From the NCBI RefSeq assembly GCF_015160875.1, contig NZ_CP063374.1, positions 7,195,501 to 7,259,500 of the forward strand: a stretch of 64,000 nt of DNA. Reading direction: 5' to 3'. How positions within the stretch are numbered: position 1 is the stretch's first letter; the number at the start of each line of letters is the position of its first letter. This DNA comes from Streptomyces chromofuscus. GTDB taxonomy: Bacteria; Actinomycetota; Actinomycetes; Streptomycetales; Streptomycetaceae. Positions 1-8,186 of this stretch are shown piece by piece. A program made the position numbers and the translations under genes. The notes under the pieces were generated by a model. It was not told the origin of the DNA, made no database searches, and worked only from the letters and a program-made list of their open reading frames with translations.

Positions 1-355
1 GGTGGCCGGGGTCGTCCTCGGGGACGCGGGCGAGTTCCTCGCCGAGCCGGTCCAGTTCGGCGAGGTCCTCGCGGGCCTCGCGGAGCGCCTCGTCCAGGAC
101 GGCGGCGACGGTCGCGTCGGCGTCGAACGGCATCTCCTGGTGGAGGAAGCCGAGGTCCCCGGGGCGGGTGACGCTTCCGGCGTCGGGTTCGTCCGCGCCG
201 GCGAGCACCCGCAGCAGGGTGGACTTGCCGACGCCGTTCTCCCCGATCAGGCCGATGCGGTGGCCGGGGGAGGCGGTGAGGCGGACGCCGTCGAGGACGC
301 GTCGTCCGCCCAGATCGCGGACGAGGTCGTGGGCGAGGAGAGAGGGCTGGGGCAT
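1..355 (-). CDS. ABC-F family ATPase, N-terminal part (cut by window edge)
   Basis: The ATG is at 355 on the minus strand and the frame stays open to the left edge, giving about 118 residues. A Walker A motif GENGVGKST lies near residues 38-46, preceded by the usual strand-turn-strand of an ABC ATPase and followed by a Q-loop-like FLHQEM. No membrane segment is seen. ABC-F proteins are soluble, paired ATPase domains that act on the ribosome, some as antibiotic protection factors. It lies 79 bp downstream of another ABC-F gene on the same strand, so they are probably co-transcribed. The rest of the protein, including the second ATPase domain, is outside the window, so the subfamily cannot be told. 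Confidence 0.85.
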   Translation of the reverse strand, partial: MPQPSLLAHDLVRDLGGRRVLDGVRLTASPGHRIGLIGENGVGKSTLLRVLAGADEPDAGSVTRPGDLGFLHQEMPFDADATVAAVLDEALREAREDLAELDRLGEELARVPEDDPGH

Positions 356-434
356 GGGAATCCGTCCTGCGTGATCGGTGGTCGGCCCGTGGGGCGCACT
401 GCCTCGGACGCGGGCCGCTTCACACGCCGGCGAC

Positions 435-2069
435 TCACACCTTGGGAGCCCCCGTCTCCTGGAGCGTCCCGTCGGCCAGCCGCAGCCGGCGGCCGACCCC
501 GATCTCGGTGAGGAACCGTTCGTCGTGGCTGACCACCATGAAGGCGCCCCGGTAGGAGGTGAGCGCGCTCTCCAGCTGGCCCACGCCGACCAGGTCCAGG
601 TTGTTGGTCGGTTCGTCCAGCAGCAGCAGGTGTGGGGCCGGCTCCGCGCACAGCACGCATGCCAGGGTGGCGCGCAGCCGCTCGCCGCCGGAGAGCACCC
701 CGACCGGCAGGTGGGCGCGCGGACCCCGGAAGAGGAAGCGGGCGAGCAGGTTCATCCGCTCCGCCTCCGGGCGCTTCGGGGCGAACGCGGCGAAGTTCTC
801 CGCCACCGTGCGGTCCGGATCGAGCAGGTCCAGGCGCTGCGAGAGGTAGGCGATCCGGCCGTCGTTGCGCCTGATCTCCCCCGCGTCCGGCGTGAGATCG
901 CCCGTGACCAGCCGCATCAGGGTGGTCTTGCCGGCGCCGTTGGGACCGGTCAGCGCGATGCGCTCCGGGCCGCGGATCGTCAGGTCGACGCCGGCCGCGG
1001 CGAACACGTCCGCGTCGCCGAGTCGCACCTGCATGCCTTCGCCGAGGAACAGGTTGCGGCCGGCGGGCACCTGTGTGTCGGGCAGCTCCAGGGTGAGGCG
1101 CTGTTCCTCGCGCAGGGCGCGCCCGGCCTCGTCCAGGCGGGCCTTGGCCTCGCTGACCCGGGAGGCGTGCATCTGCCCGGCGCGGCCCGCGGACTCCTGC
1201 GCGCCGCGCTTCATGTTGCCGGCGAAGATCCGCGGCAGACCGGCGTTCTTGAGGTTCTTGGCGGCGTTGCTCGCACGGCGTTCGGCGCGTTCGCGGGCCT
1301 GCTGCATCTCCCGCTTCTCCCGCTTGAGTTCCTGCTCGGCGTTGCGGACGTTCTTCTCGGCGACCTCCTGCTCGGCGCGGACGGCCTCCTCGTACGCGGT
1401 GAAGTTGCCGCCGTACAGGCGCAGTTGGTCGCTGCCCAACTCGGCGATGCCTTCCATGCGGTCGAGCAGCGCGCGGTCGTGGCTGACCAGGAGCAGGCAG
1501 CCGGTGAAGTCCGACAGGGCGTCGTACAGCTTGTGCCGGGCGTCCAGGTCGAGGTTGTTGGTGGGCTCGTCGAGGAGGAGGACGTCGGGGCGCTTGAGCA
1601 GCTGGGCGGCGAGGCCGAGGGAGACGACCTGGCCGCCGCTGAGCGTGCTCAGCCTGCGGTCCAGGGCGAGGCCGGCGAGGCCGAGGCGGTCGAGCTGGGC
1701 GCGGGTGCGCTCCTCGATGTCCCAGTCGTCGCCGATGGTCGCGAAGTGCTTCTCGTCGACGTCTCCCGATTCGACGGCGTCCAGAGCCTGGATCACCTCG
1801 GCCACGCCCAGCACTTCGGCGACGGTGAGGTCGCCGGTCAGGGGCAGGGTCTGCGGGAGGTGACCGAGCGTGCCGCCGACGGTCACCGAGCCGGAGAGGG
1901 GCTTGAGTTCACCGGCGATCAGCTTGAGCAGGGTGGACTTGCCTGAGCCGTTGGGGGCGACCAGGCCCGTGCGGCCGGAAGGCACGGAGAAGGACAGGTC
2001 GTGGAAGACGGGGGTGTCGTCCGGCCAGGCGAAGGAGACGTTCGAGCAGACGACAGCGGCGTCGGACAT
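435..2069 (-). CDS. ABC-F family ATP-binding cassette protein
   Basis: A 544-residue soluble protein with two ATPase domains. The first has Walker A (APNGSGKST, residues 38-46), an LSGGQ signature and Walker B LLLDEPTNNLD. The second has GPNGAGKTT, LSGGE, another LLLLDEPTNNLD and the switch SHDERF. A charged coiled linker rich in Glu, Lys and Arg joins them, as expected for ABC-F ribosome-acting factors. Transporter ATPases would be single-domain and come with a permease; none is near. The start at 2069 was chosen because the domain begins there and a GAGG sits about 10 nt upstream; a longer in-frame extension to 2168 has no family support. Role inferred as translation factor or antibiotic resistance; the drug cannot be named. 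Confidence 0.9.
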   Translation of the reverse strand: MSDAAVVCSNVSFAWPDDTPVFHDLSFSVPSGRTGLVAPNGSGKSTLLKLIAGELKPLSGSVTVGGTLGHLPQTLPLTGDLTVAEVLGVAEVIQALDAVESGDVDEKHFATIGDDWDIEERTRAQLDRLGLAGLALDRRLSTLSGGQVVSLGLAAQLLKRPDVLLLDEPTNNLDLDARHKLYDALSDFTGCLLLVSHDRALLDRMEGIAELGSDQLRLYGGNFTAYEEAVRAEQEVAEKNVRNAEQELKREKREMQQARERAERRASNAAKNLKNAGLPRIFAGNMKRGAQESAGRAGQMHASRVSEAKARLDEAGRALREEQRLTLELPDTQVPAGRNLFLGEGMQVRLGDADVFAAAGVDLTIRGPERIALTGPNGAGKTTLMRLVTGDLTPDAGEIRRNDGRIAYLSQRLDLLDPDRTVAENFAAFAPKRPEAERMNLLARFLFRGPRAHLPVGVLSGGERLRATLACVLCAEPAPHLLLLDEPTNNLDLVGVGQLESALTSYRGAFMVVSHDERFLTEIGVGRRLRLADGTLQETGAPKV

Positions 2070-2483
2070 GAATGCGACCTCGGAGATACGAGGGCAGAGC
2101 TTGGACCTCTGCCCTGGGCAGACGTGGGGAAAAAGGGGACGACGAAACGGACCACCTCGGCAGCGCACCTGAGCGCCGGCCGGTGGCCGTCAGAACCGGA
2201 TCTCACCCGGAGATGTCGTCTTCACCCACCACGTCTGTGACTCCTCGATAGACGGTCTACGCAATCCACGAGCGTAGCAGCTCGTCTCTCCCTGCCCGCC
2301 CGGGCCGTGCCGGGCCCGTCGGTCGAGGCCCCGTCGTTGACAGGTCAAGAGCCACATGCCACGCTCGTCACCAGTTGAACTGGTGACGATGATGTGGTGG
2401 TCGACGACGCTCACATGTGTCGACTCCGTCGCGCGGCCACACGCTCGACAGTGACCTCATGAACGGTAAGGAGCACACTGACC
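2070..2483. other. Intergenic region between divergent genes
   Basis: A 414-bp stretch with no supported gene. It separates the minus-strand ABC-F gene from the plus-strand molybdenum oxidoreductase gene, so it should hold both promoters. The only clear structure is the near-perfect palindrome at 2366-2388. An AAGGAG ribosome binding site for the plus-strand gene lies at 2468-2473. Confidence 0.6.
2366..2388. promoter_or_regulatory. Perfect inverted repeat, operator-like (copy A)
   Basis: An 11-bp arm CGTCACCAGTT is followed by one central base and its exact reverse complement. The pairing extends one more base on each side. The same arrangement recurs at 6519-6541 and 7918-7940. The centre is about 95 bp before the start of the plus-strand oxidoreductase gene. 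Shape and size suit a TetR- or MarR-type dimer; the binding protein is unknown. Confidence 0.6.
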
Positions 2484-3209
2484 ATGGCAGGACAGCCGAA
2501 GCCGGGGGCCGAAGGCGGCCCGCCGGTGGGACGGCGGGCGGTGCTCGGCATGCTGGGCGCGGGCGCCGCGGGGCTCGCCGCCGCGCCCTACCTCCAGCGT
2601 GGCTGGGAGAACTTCCTCGGCGCGGCCTCCCAGGTGGACGCGACCGGACTGACCGGTCTGCTGCCCAACCCGGGCGGCTTCCGGTACTACAGCATCGTCG
2701 GCTCGGTGCCGCGCAAGGACGAGACCAACTACGCGCTCACGGTCGGCGGACTGGTCGACGAGCCGAAGACCTACACACTCGCCGACCTGCGCGCCATGCC
2801 GCAGACCAGGGTCGTCGCGGACGTGCTGTGCACGGACGGCTGGCGCGTGGACGACACGCCTTTCGAAGGGGTGAAGCTGGCGGACATCCTGGACGACGTC
2901 GGGGTGCGCTCCCCGGGCACGGCGCTCCGCTTCACCTGCTTCGACGGCGCCTACACCGAGAGCCTCACCCTGGAGCAGGCCCGCCGCTCCGACGTCCTGG
3001 TGGCCCTGAACATGCAGGACAAGCCCCTCATCCACGAGCACGGCGGACCGGTCCGCCTCTACGTGGCCCCCATGTACTTCTACAAGTCGGCCAAGTGGCT
3101 GTCCGGCATCTCGGTCACCGACAAGGTCGTCCCCGGTTTCTGGGAGGAACGCGGTTATGCGATCGACGGCTGGCTCGACGGCGCCGACCGGCACGGCGAC
3201 GCGGCCTGA
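2484..3209 (+). CDS. Molybdopterin-dependent oxidoreductase (sulfite oxidase fold)
   Basis: A 241-residue protein of the sulfite oxidase/MsrP-type molybdopterin domain. The likely molybdenum-ligating cysteine is in DVLCTDGW, about residue 116, followed by the conserved GVKLADIL and, near the C-terminus, MYFYKSAKW. The N-terminus has an RR pair and a hydrophobic run GMLGAGAAGLAAAP, resembling a Tat signal or anchor, so it probably acts at the outer face of the membrane. A good AAGGAG site precedes the ATG. The cytochrome b gene overlaps its 3' end by 53 bp, the usual pairing of enzyme and membrane haem partner. The substrate is not known. Confidence 0.85.
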   Translation: MAGQPKPGAEGGPPVGRRAVLGMLGAGAAGLAAAPYLQRGWENFLGAASQVDATGLTGLLPNPGGFRYYSIVGSVPRKDETNYALTVGGLVDEPKTYTLADLRAMPQTRVVADVLCTDGWRVDDTPFEGVKLADILDDVGVRSPGTALRFTCFDGAYTESLTLEQARRSDVLVALNMQDKPLIHEHGGPVRLYVAPMYFYKSAKWLSGISVTDKVVPGFWEERGYAIDGWLDGADRHGDAA

Positions 3210-3855
3210 TCCCCCCGGCCGCGTCCGCCGCTTCACCACCGCCGAACGCATGGTCCACCGGGCCACCGGCTATCTGATGCTGGTCTGCCTGGTCACCGCC
3301 GCCTGCCTGTACCTCGGCCCGCTCGCGCAGCTCGTCGGACGGCGGCACCTGATGGTCACCCTGCACGAGTGGTCGGGCATCTGCCTGCCCGTGCCCTTCT
3401 TGCTGGGGCTCTTCTCGTCCGCGTTCCGCGCGGACCTCCGGCGGCTGAACCGGTTCGCGGTGTACGACCGGCAGTGGCTGCGGGCCGTCCGCAGACGGCG
3501 GACCTCGCCCGGGGCGCGCCCGGCAGGCAAGTTCAACGCGGGCCAGAAGCTCTTCGCCGGGTGGATGGCCGGCGCCGTCCTGGTGATGATGTTCACCGGC
3601 CTGCTGATGTGGTTCATGGGGCTGCTGCCCTTCATCTCCCGCACCAGCGCGATCTTCGTCCACGACCTGCTGGCCTGGGCGATCACCTTCGTGCTCCTCG
3701 GCCACATGCGCAAGGCGTTCGAGGATCCGGAGGCCCGGCTCGGGATGCGTACCGGGTACGTCAGCCGGTCCTGGGCGGAGCGGTACCACTCCCGGTGGCT
3801 GCGTCAGGAAGGCGACGGCAGCCACGACGGTCCGCGGACCCGTCGAACGACTTAA
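3157..3855 (+). CDS. Cytochrome b561/formate dehydrogenase gamma-type membrane protein
   Basis: A 232-residue integral membrane protein with about four hydrophobic segments (YLMLVCLVTAACLYL, a second after HEWSGICLPVPF, then WMAGAVLVMMFTGLLMWF and AWAITFVLLGHM). Histidines in MVHRATGY, LHEWSG, FVHDL and LGHM are candidate haem ligands. The family ferries electrons between the quinone pool and a periplasmic or extracytoplasmic oxidoreductase. The start at 3157 keeps the conserved RRFTTAERMVHR region, at the cost of a 53-bp overlap with the upstream enzyme gene. It is the expected redox partner of that enzyme. Confidence 0.8.
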   Translation: MRSTAGSTAPTGTATRPDPPGRVRRFTTAERMVHRATGYLMLVCLVTAACLYLGPLAQLVGRRHLMVTLHEWSGICLPVPFLLGLFSSAFRADLRRLNRFAVYDRQWLRAVRRRRTSPGARPAGKFNAGQKLFAGWMAGAVLVMMFTGLLMWFMGLLPFISRTSAIFVHDLLAWAITFVLLGHMRKAFEDPEARLGMRTGYVSRSWAERYHSRWLRQEGDGSHDGPRTRRTT

Positions 3856-3985
3856 CACGTCTTTCACGCGGCAGGCCCCAAACACCTGGACACGGACCGT
3901 CAAGTGACTGTTCCCGGGAGCCGACGAGGGAGCCTAGGTGGAACCGCCGCCGAAACGGGACGGCGGCACACCTCGACTCCCATCG

Positions 3986-4967
3986 TCACCGCTTGAACCG
4001 GTCGCCGGTGAGCGGGTCGATGTCCAGCAGACCGCAGACCGCGGCCTCGTCGGCGTCGCGCATGCGGTAGCGCGTCCCCCGGGGGTGACCGGACGCCGAT
4101 CCCGCGCCGACGCCGTCCAGGGCGCCGCGCAGCAGCTCCGCACGCGCGGTGTCACCGAGGGAGGCGATACCGGCGCCGTACACCTGCTGCAGGCGCTGGG
4201 GGAGCACACCGGTGTACCCGAGCAGTTCCTCGGGGGTGCGTCCCTCCCGGTTGCCGCGTACGTAGGGCGGAAGTTCCAGCAGGGCCGGCGGGTTGCCCTG
4301 GGCCTCGTCCAGCACCAGGCGGCGGATCCGCGGGTCGAGGCCGGGATGGCGCATGTCCAGCAGCCTCTCGGACGCCTGCCGCGACAGTGTCGGCACCGGC
4401 AGTTCGGACAGCGCGGCGGTGTCGAAACCCGAGCGCGCGTCGGAGCGCAGCCCGACGACGAGCTTCACCGAGCTGCCGGTGAGCCGGCGCCCCACGAAGC
4501 CGCACACCTCGGTGCCGGCGGAGTCCAGCCAACTGGCCGTCGTCGAGGACCAGCAGCAGGGGCTCGGGCGACGCGGCGAGCGAGAGCAGGTCGCGAACGG
4601 CGATGCCCGGGGTCATCACCGAGGGCGGCGTCGTGTCGCTCCTGCCGAAGACGACGTCGAAGACCTTTCGGCGCACGTCTCGAGCTGGTCGATGGAGGTG
4701 AGCAGCGGACACCCGAGACTGGTGCAGGCCCGCGAAAGGCAGCTCCGACTCGGCCTCGCCGCCGTCCGCCCGGATCACCCTGTGTCCCTCACCGGCCGCG
4801 AGCTCGGTGACGTGGTCCAGCAGAGCGCTCTTGCCCACACCTGTGTCGCCGCGCAGCACGAGCGCCCGGCCCTCCGACGCCGTGACGAAGTCGGTCAGCA
4901 CCTCCTGCTCGTGTTCTCGGCCGACCATGTCCCGACAACCGACTGCATCGTCCCCCACTCCCTTCAC
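3986..4967 (-). pseudogene. LuxR-family (LAL) ATPase regulator, frameshifted and truncated
   Basis: The reading starts as MVGREHEQEV with Walker A RGDTGVGKSALL, typical of the N-terminal ATPase of large LAL regulators. The frame is lost and regained around 4670-4720, where the LLTSIDQLET core is out of frame. It shifts again at about 4531, where an extra A on the plus strand breaks DDGQWLDSAGTE. It then runs in another frame as VCGFVGRRL to LLDIDPLTGDRFKR and stops at 3986. Family members are about 900 residues and end in a LuxR helix-turn-helix; that half is absent. At least three frame disruptions make a functional product very unlikely. The first in-frame start may be 4967 or 4928. Confidence 0.8.
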
Positions 4968-5025
4968 GCCGGCCTCGCACCCGGTGCGGACGTTCTCACA
5001 CGTGTGCGGCGATCGTCAGATGTTT

Positions 5026-5062
5026 CTGGTGTCCTGGTGTCCTGGTGTCCTGGCGTCCGGGC
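5026..5062 (+). repeat. Short tandem octamer repeat
   Basis: About four consecutive copies of TCCTGGTG, the last ones degenerate (TCCTGGCG, TCCGGGCG). It lies just upstream of the broken LAL regulator in the gene-poor stretch 4968-5335, which otherwise holds nothing I can support. Confidence 0.65.
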
Positions 5063-5335
5063 GAGGATACGTGGGCGTACCGTCCAGCCGGTGCGGCCGT
5101 AGCCACCCCCGCAACCCACAGCGGCCTGCCGGCAGACTAGATGTGTCCCGTGTCCCTCGTCAGCCGGTATGGCTGGAAAAGTTCTTGCTGATCGGTCCGC
5201 ACCGTGACCGGGAGGTCCGTCTGGCGCGAAGACAGAGGTGAACCGGTCGACACCGAGAACATACCTACAGGATCGACACGTGTTCCCGCCGGGAGCGGTC
5301 GCCGAGTCCCGAAGTTCGGCCCGGCCCATCGCGTG

Positions 5336-5878
5336 TCAGGGCGCCCCGATGCCGTGCAGCAAGGTGTCGACGACCACGTCCGCGGCCCGGGCGGGGCTGA
5401 GTTCGGGCAGTTGCCGGGACACCAGGTGCGTCAGCTGGGGAAGCACGGCACTCGCCCAGCCGTCGGGAAGGCCGGAGCGCAGCAACCCCTCGGCCGTGGC
5501 GCGGTCGAGGAAGGCGTCGACCTCGCGGGCGGACGCGTCACGGCGGGCGCGCACGTCGTCGTCGGCGAGCATGCGGGCGAGGTCGACGGGCCAGGTGCGG
5601 TTGACGGCAATGATGTTCTCGACGTAGCGGTGCAGGGCGACCGCGACCGGGGCCTCGCGCAGGCGCGCGTCCTCGATGGCCTTCTCGATGGCCTCCAGGC
5701 GGGACGCGTAGACGGCGGCGAGGAGGTCCTCGCGCGAGGCGAAGCGCCGGTAGACGGTGCGCCGGTCCACGCCCGCCTCTGCGGCGATGCTCGCGATGCT
5801 CGCGCCGGGGTCGGCGGCGAGCATGCGGGCTCCGGTGGTCAGGACGGCTTCCAGGTTGCGTGCTGCGTCGGCTCTCAC
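5336..5878 (-). CDS. TetR-family transcriptional regulator
   Basis: A 180-residue protein with an N-terminal TetR helix-turn-helix (ASIASIAAEAGVDRRTVYRRF, about residues 26-46) and an all-alpha ligand/dimer domain. The GTG start at 5878 is preceded by a GGTGGGG stretch. A 23-nt sequence upstream (5950-5972) is repeated upstream of the aldehyde dehydrogenase gene at 8111-8133, which suggests this regulator controls itself and the dehydrogenase/SDR pair. The ligand is unknown. It is intact although its left and right neighbours are broken genes. Confidence 0.88.
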   Translation of the reverse strand: MRADAARNLEAVLTTGARMLAADPGASIASIAAEAGVDRRTVYRRFASREDLLAAVYASRLEAIEKAIEDARLREAPVAVALHRYVENIIAVNRTWPVDLARMLADDDVRARRDASAREVDAFLDRATAEGLLRSGLPDGWASAVLPQLTHLVSRQLPELSPARAADVVVDTLLHGIGAP

Positions 5879-5949
5879 CCCACCGAGTCTAGCCGGATCA
5901 TGTGACGTCTGAGACAGCTATCGCCTCTCTGAAGTGAATGGACAGGTAT

Positions 5950-5972
5950 CAAGTGCTACGTCGAAGTGACAG
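5950..5972 (+). promoter_or_regulatory. Repeated upstream motif (copy 1)
   Basis: Starts with CAAGTGCTACGT and ends GTGACAG. The copy at 8111-8133 has the same first 12 bases, the same spacing, and GAGACAG at the end: 18 or so of 23 positions agree. It lies 72 bp before the TetR start on the opposite strand. A shared operator is the simplest reading, but only weak dyad symmetry is visible. Confidence 0.45.
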
Positions 5973-6066
5973 ATAATTCGGATCGGATACTGACAGTCGA
6001 CTGAGGCGCACATGCCGTGCCACGGCATTCGCACCGCCCCTGCGGCCCATGGGGAAAGGCAAAACG

Positions 6067-6252
6067 ATGTCGAAGACGCAGTCCGCGTCACCCGGGACCG
6101 GGGTGTCGCCGCGATGAGCGCGCTGATCCTCGCGGTCCTGCTCGCAGCCCTGGACCAGACGATCGTCTCCACCGCGCTGCCCCGAATAGCGCATGACCTC
6201 GACGGGTTCGACGACATCGCCTGGGTCGGCGCCGCCCTTTTCCTTCCGGAGG
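6067..6252 (+). pseudogene. MFS (DHA2-type) efflux pump, N-terminal stub
   Basis: An ATG at 6067 after a GGAAAGG site gives MSKTQSASPGTGVSPR and then a stop; a one-base change of frame leads into MSALILAVLLAALDQTIVSTALPRIA. That second part is the first transmembrane helix and the LDQTIVSTALP signature of 14-helix drug efflux pumps of the EmrB/QacA kind. The match ends at IAWVGAALFL near 6245, and the sequence then runs into an unrelated broken hydrolase gene. About 95 percent of the expected protein is missing. It probably once lay divergent to, and under, the neighbouring TetR regulator. Confidence 0.75.
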
Positions 6253-6472
6253 GGGGACGTTCAGGTCGCGGGCGGTGACGACGGATGACGTTGCCGCCGT
6301 GCCGGCTGGGGCCGTCGGCGAAGGCGCCGTGTTCCAGGACGGTCGTCGGCTTGGCGTGCCGGTCGGCCTTGGCGGTGCTCGGGGGACGCCGCGGGCCGTG
6401 CCGCTGAGGGTGAGAGCGCCGACCGCGAGGCCGGCCGTGAGGGCGTGACGAGGGTGACTGACTGACAGCCAC
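6253..6472 (-). pseudogene. Alpha/beta hydrolase, N-terminal fragment
   Basis: On the minus strand a signal-like run (HALTAGLAVGALTLSGTARG) is followed, in a different frame, by KPTTVLEHGAFADGPS, which matches the first strand and oxyanion HGAFADASS region of secreted alpha/beta hydrolases. No nucleophile elbow or catalytic His follows, since the fragment ends where the MFS stub begins. At least one frameshift is present. Copy B of the 23-bp palindrome lies just upstream, as copy C does for the intact hydrolase further right. Confidence 0.6.
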
Positions 6473-6518
6473 CCTCGTCCCCCCTGCTCTGACGTGGGGC
6501 GAATCCGTCAGAGTCGAT

Positions 6519-6541
6519 CATCACCTCTCGAACAGGTGATG
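6519..6541. promoter_or_regulatory. Inverted repeat, operator-like (copy B)
   Basis: Reads CATCACCT, nine spacer bases, then AGGTGATG. It aligns base for base in length with copies A and C. It lies about 50 bp upstream of the broken hydrolase fragment on the minus strand. It is the most diverged of the three copies in the inner bases. Confidence 0.5.
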
Positions 6542-6771
6542 CGTGAGCGGTTGCGACGCATGCAGAGGAGGGTCCCTGTCGGCGGGCGGGTGCTCCTGAG
6601 CACGCGGGGTGGTGACCGAGGCGAAGCCGGCGGGGGAGCACCCGGGCAGGGGCTCGGCGCGGATCAGCCCGGGGAATGCGGCTGTCTCCGCGCGAGCGGC
6701 CCGCCCGGATCACGGGCGGCAGATGGCCCTCAGCGGCGCGTGAGGCGTGGCCGGGCCGAGGGCGAGCGTGC

Positions 6772-7839
6772 TCAGAGGTGATCGGCGTCGACCACTGCCT
6801 GGGCGAAGGTGCTGGGCGCCTCCTGCGGCAGGTTGTGCCCGATGTTCGCGACGGTGCGGTGCGAGTAGGGGCCGGTGAAGTAGTTGCGGTAGGACGAGCC
6901 GTCGCCGGGCGGGGTGAAGGGGTCGAGGGCGGCGTCGAGGGTGACCGTGGGGACGTGAATGGAGGGCCGGGCGGCGAGCAGCTTCTCGTACCGGTCGTAG
7001 CGGGCCTGCCCGTCGACCAGGCCGATGCGCCAGCGGTAGTTGAACAGGACGATGGCGGCGTAGTCGGGGTTCTTGAAGGCCTCGGCGGTGCGCTCGTAGG
7101 TGGCGTCGTCGAAGTCCCAGTTGGGGGAGACGAGGGTCCACACGTAACGGCACAGAGCTAGGCGGTCCTCCTCCACCTCCATGGCCTGCTTGCCGCGCGG
7201 GGTGGCGAAGTACCACTGGTACCACCAGGTGTGCTCCACCGCAGGGGCGGCCGGCGCCAGCTGCGCCTTGCGGTCGGTGATGAGGTAACCGCTGGCGGAG
7301 ACCAGGGCCTTGACGCGCTCGGGCCACAGGGCGGCGATGATGTCGGCGGTGCGCGAGCCCCAGTCGAAGCCCGCCAGCACGGCCTTGTCGATCTTCAGGG
7401 CGTCCATCAGCGCGATGACGTCCAGCGCGACGGCCGACTGCTCGGCGGTGCGCGGGGTGCGCTCGGACAGGAAGCGAGTCGTGCCGTGGCCGCGCAGGTA
7501 GGGAACTATGACGCGGTAGCCCAGGTCGGCGAGGAGCGGCGCGACGTCGACGAAGCTGTGGATGTCGTAGGGCCAGCCGTGCAGGAGGACGACGACCGGG
7601 CCGTGGGCGGGACCGGCCTCGGCGTAGCCGACGTCGAGGACGCCCGCCTTCACCTGCTTGAGCTTGCGGAAACCGGTGTGGGTACCCGGGGTGACGGTCG
7701 GCACGGTGGGAGTCTGCGCGCCGCCCGGCTCGTGCGAAGCGGCCGAGGCGAACGCGTCACTCTGCAGGCCTGACAGGGAGACCGCGGCCGCGCCGGTGCC
7801 CAGACCGACGGCCTTGCTGAAGGTGCGCCTGTTGATCAT
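6772..7839 (-). CDS. Tat-exported alpha/beta hydrolase (epoxide hydrolase/dehalogenase type)
   Basis: A 355-residue protein starting MINRRTFSKAVG, a canonical RRxFxK Tat signal followed by a small-residue hydrophobic run. Strong GGAGG lies 7 nt before the ATG at 7839. The fold shows HGWPYD (oxyanion turn), the nucleophile elbow GFDWGS with aspartate as nucleophile, a candidate acid in LDAALDPF, and the C-terminal GHNLPQEAP histidine. An Asp nucleophile points to epoxide hydrolases or haloalkane dehalogenases rather than serine esterases. Copy C of the palindrome sits about 80 bp upstream. Substrate unknown. Confidence 0.85.
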   Translation of the reverse strand: MINRRTFSKAVGLGTGAAAVSLSGLQSDAFASAASHEPGGAQTPTVPTVTPGTHTGFRKLKQVKAGVLDVGYAEAGPAHGPVVVLLHGWPYDIHSFVDVAPLLADLGYRVIVPYLRGHGTTRFLSERTPRTAEQSAVALDVIALMDALKIDKAVLAGFDWGSRTADIIAALWPERVKALVSASGYLITDRKAQLAPAAPAVEHTWWYQWYFATPRGKQAMEVEEDRLALCRYVWTLVSPNWDFDDATYERTAEAFKNPDYAAIVLFNYRWRIGLVDGQARYDRYEKLLAARPSIHVPTVTLDAALDPFTPPGDGSSYRNYFTGPYSHRTVANIGHNLPQEAPSTFAQAVVDADHL

Positions 7840-7917
7840 GTGAAACCTCCGTCGTGTGGTGTCCGCTGAGCGGGAATCACCGGGGGCGCTGTGGCGCGAT
7901 GACCCTCGCACAGCATT

Positions 7918-7940
7918 CGTCACCAGTCAAACAGGTGACG
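7918..7940. promoter_or_regulatory. Inverted repeat, operator-like (copy C)
   Basis: Arms CGTCACC and GGTGACG, with AGTCAAACA between; only the inner bases deviate from perfect symmetry. It lies upstream of the Tat-exported hydrolase gene, in the promoter zone. It matches copy A at 20 of 23 positions. Confidence 0.6.
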
Positions 7941-8186
7941 CACAAGCGTGTGAAGCGACGGGCCGGGCGTGGCCGATGTCCTTGTGGATATCCACTCTGA
8001 CCCCTGGCGAAATCGGACACATCAGTCATATGACGGCCCGCTCGTCCAGGAGCGACGCCGATGAGGTGAGTGGAGGGATTTTTGCATCGCTTATGTGCAT
8101 CTAACAGTTACAAGTGCTACGTTCATGAGACAGTTCAACGGGCGAGAGGTCCGAACGAATTCGTGAGTGCGGAAGTGAGAAAGCGC
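7941..8186. other. Promoter region of the aldehyde dehydrogenase gene
   Basis: No gene supported. It holds the repeated motif copy 2 (8111-8133) about 55 bp before the ATG at 8187. Confidence 0.45.
8111..8133 (+). promoter_or_regulatory. Repeated upstream motif (copy 2)
   Basis: CAAGTGCTACGT followed by TTCAT-like bases and GAGACAG. It is the counterpart of 5950-5972 and lies in the upstream region of the aldehyde dehydrogenase gene. Co-regulation with the TetR gene is an inference from the shared sequence. Confidence 0.45.
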
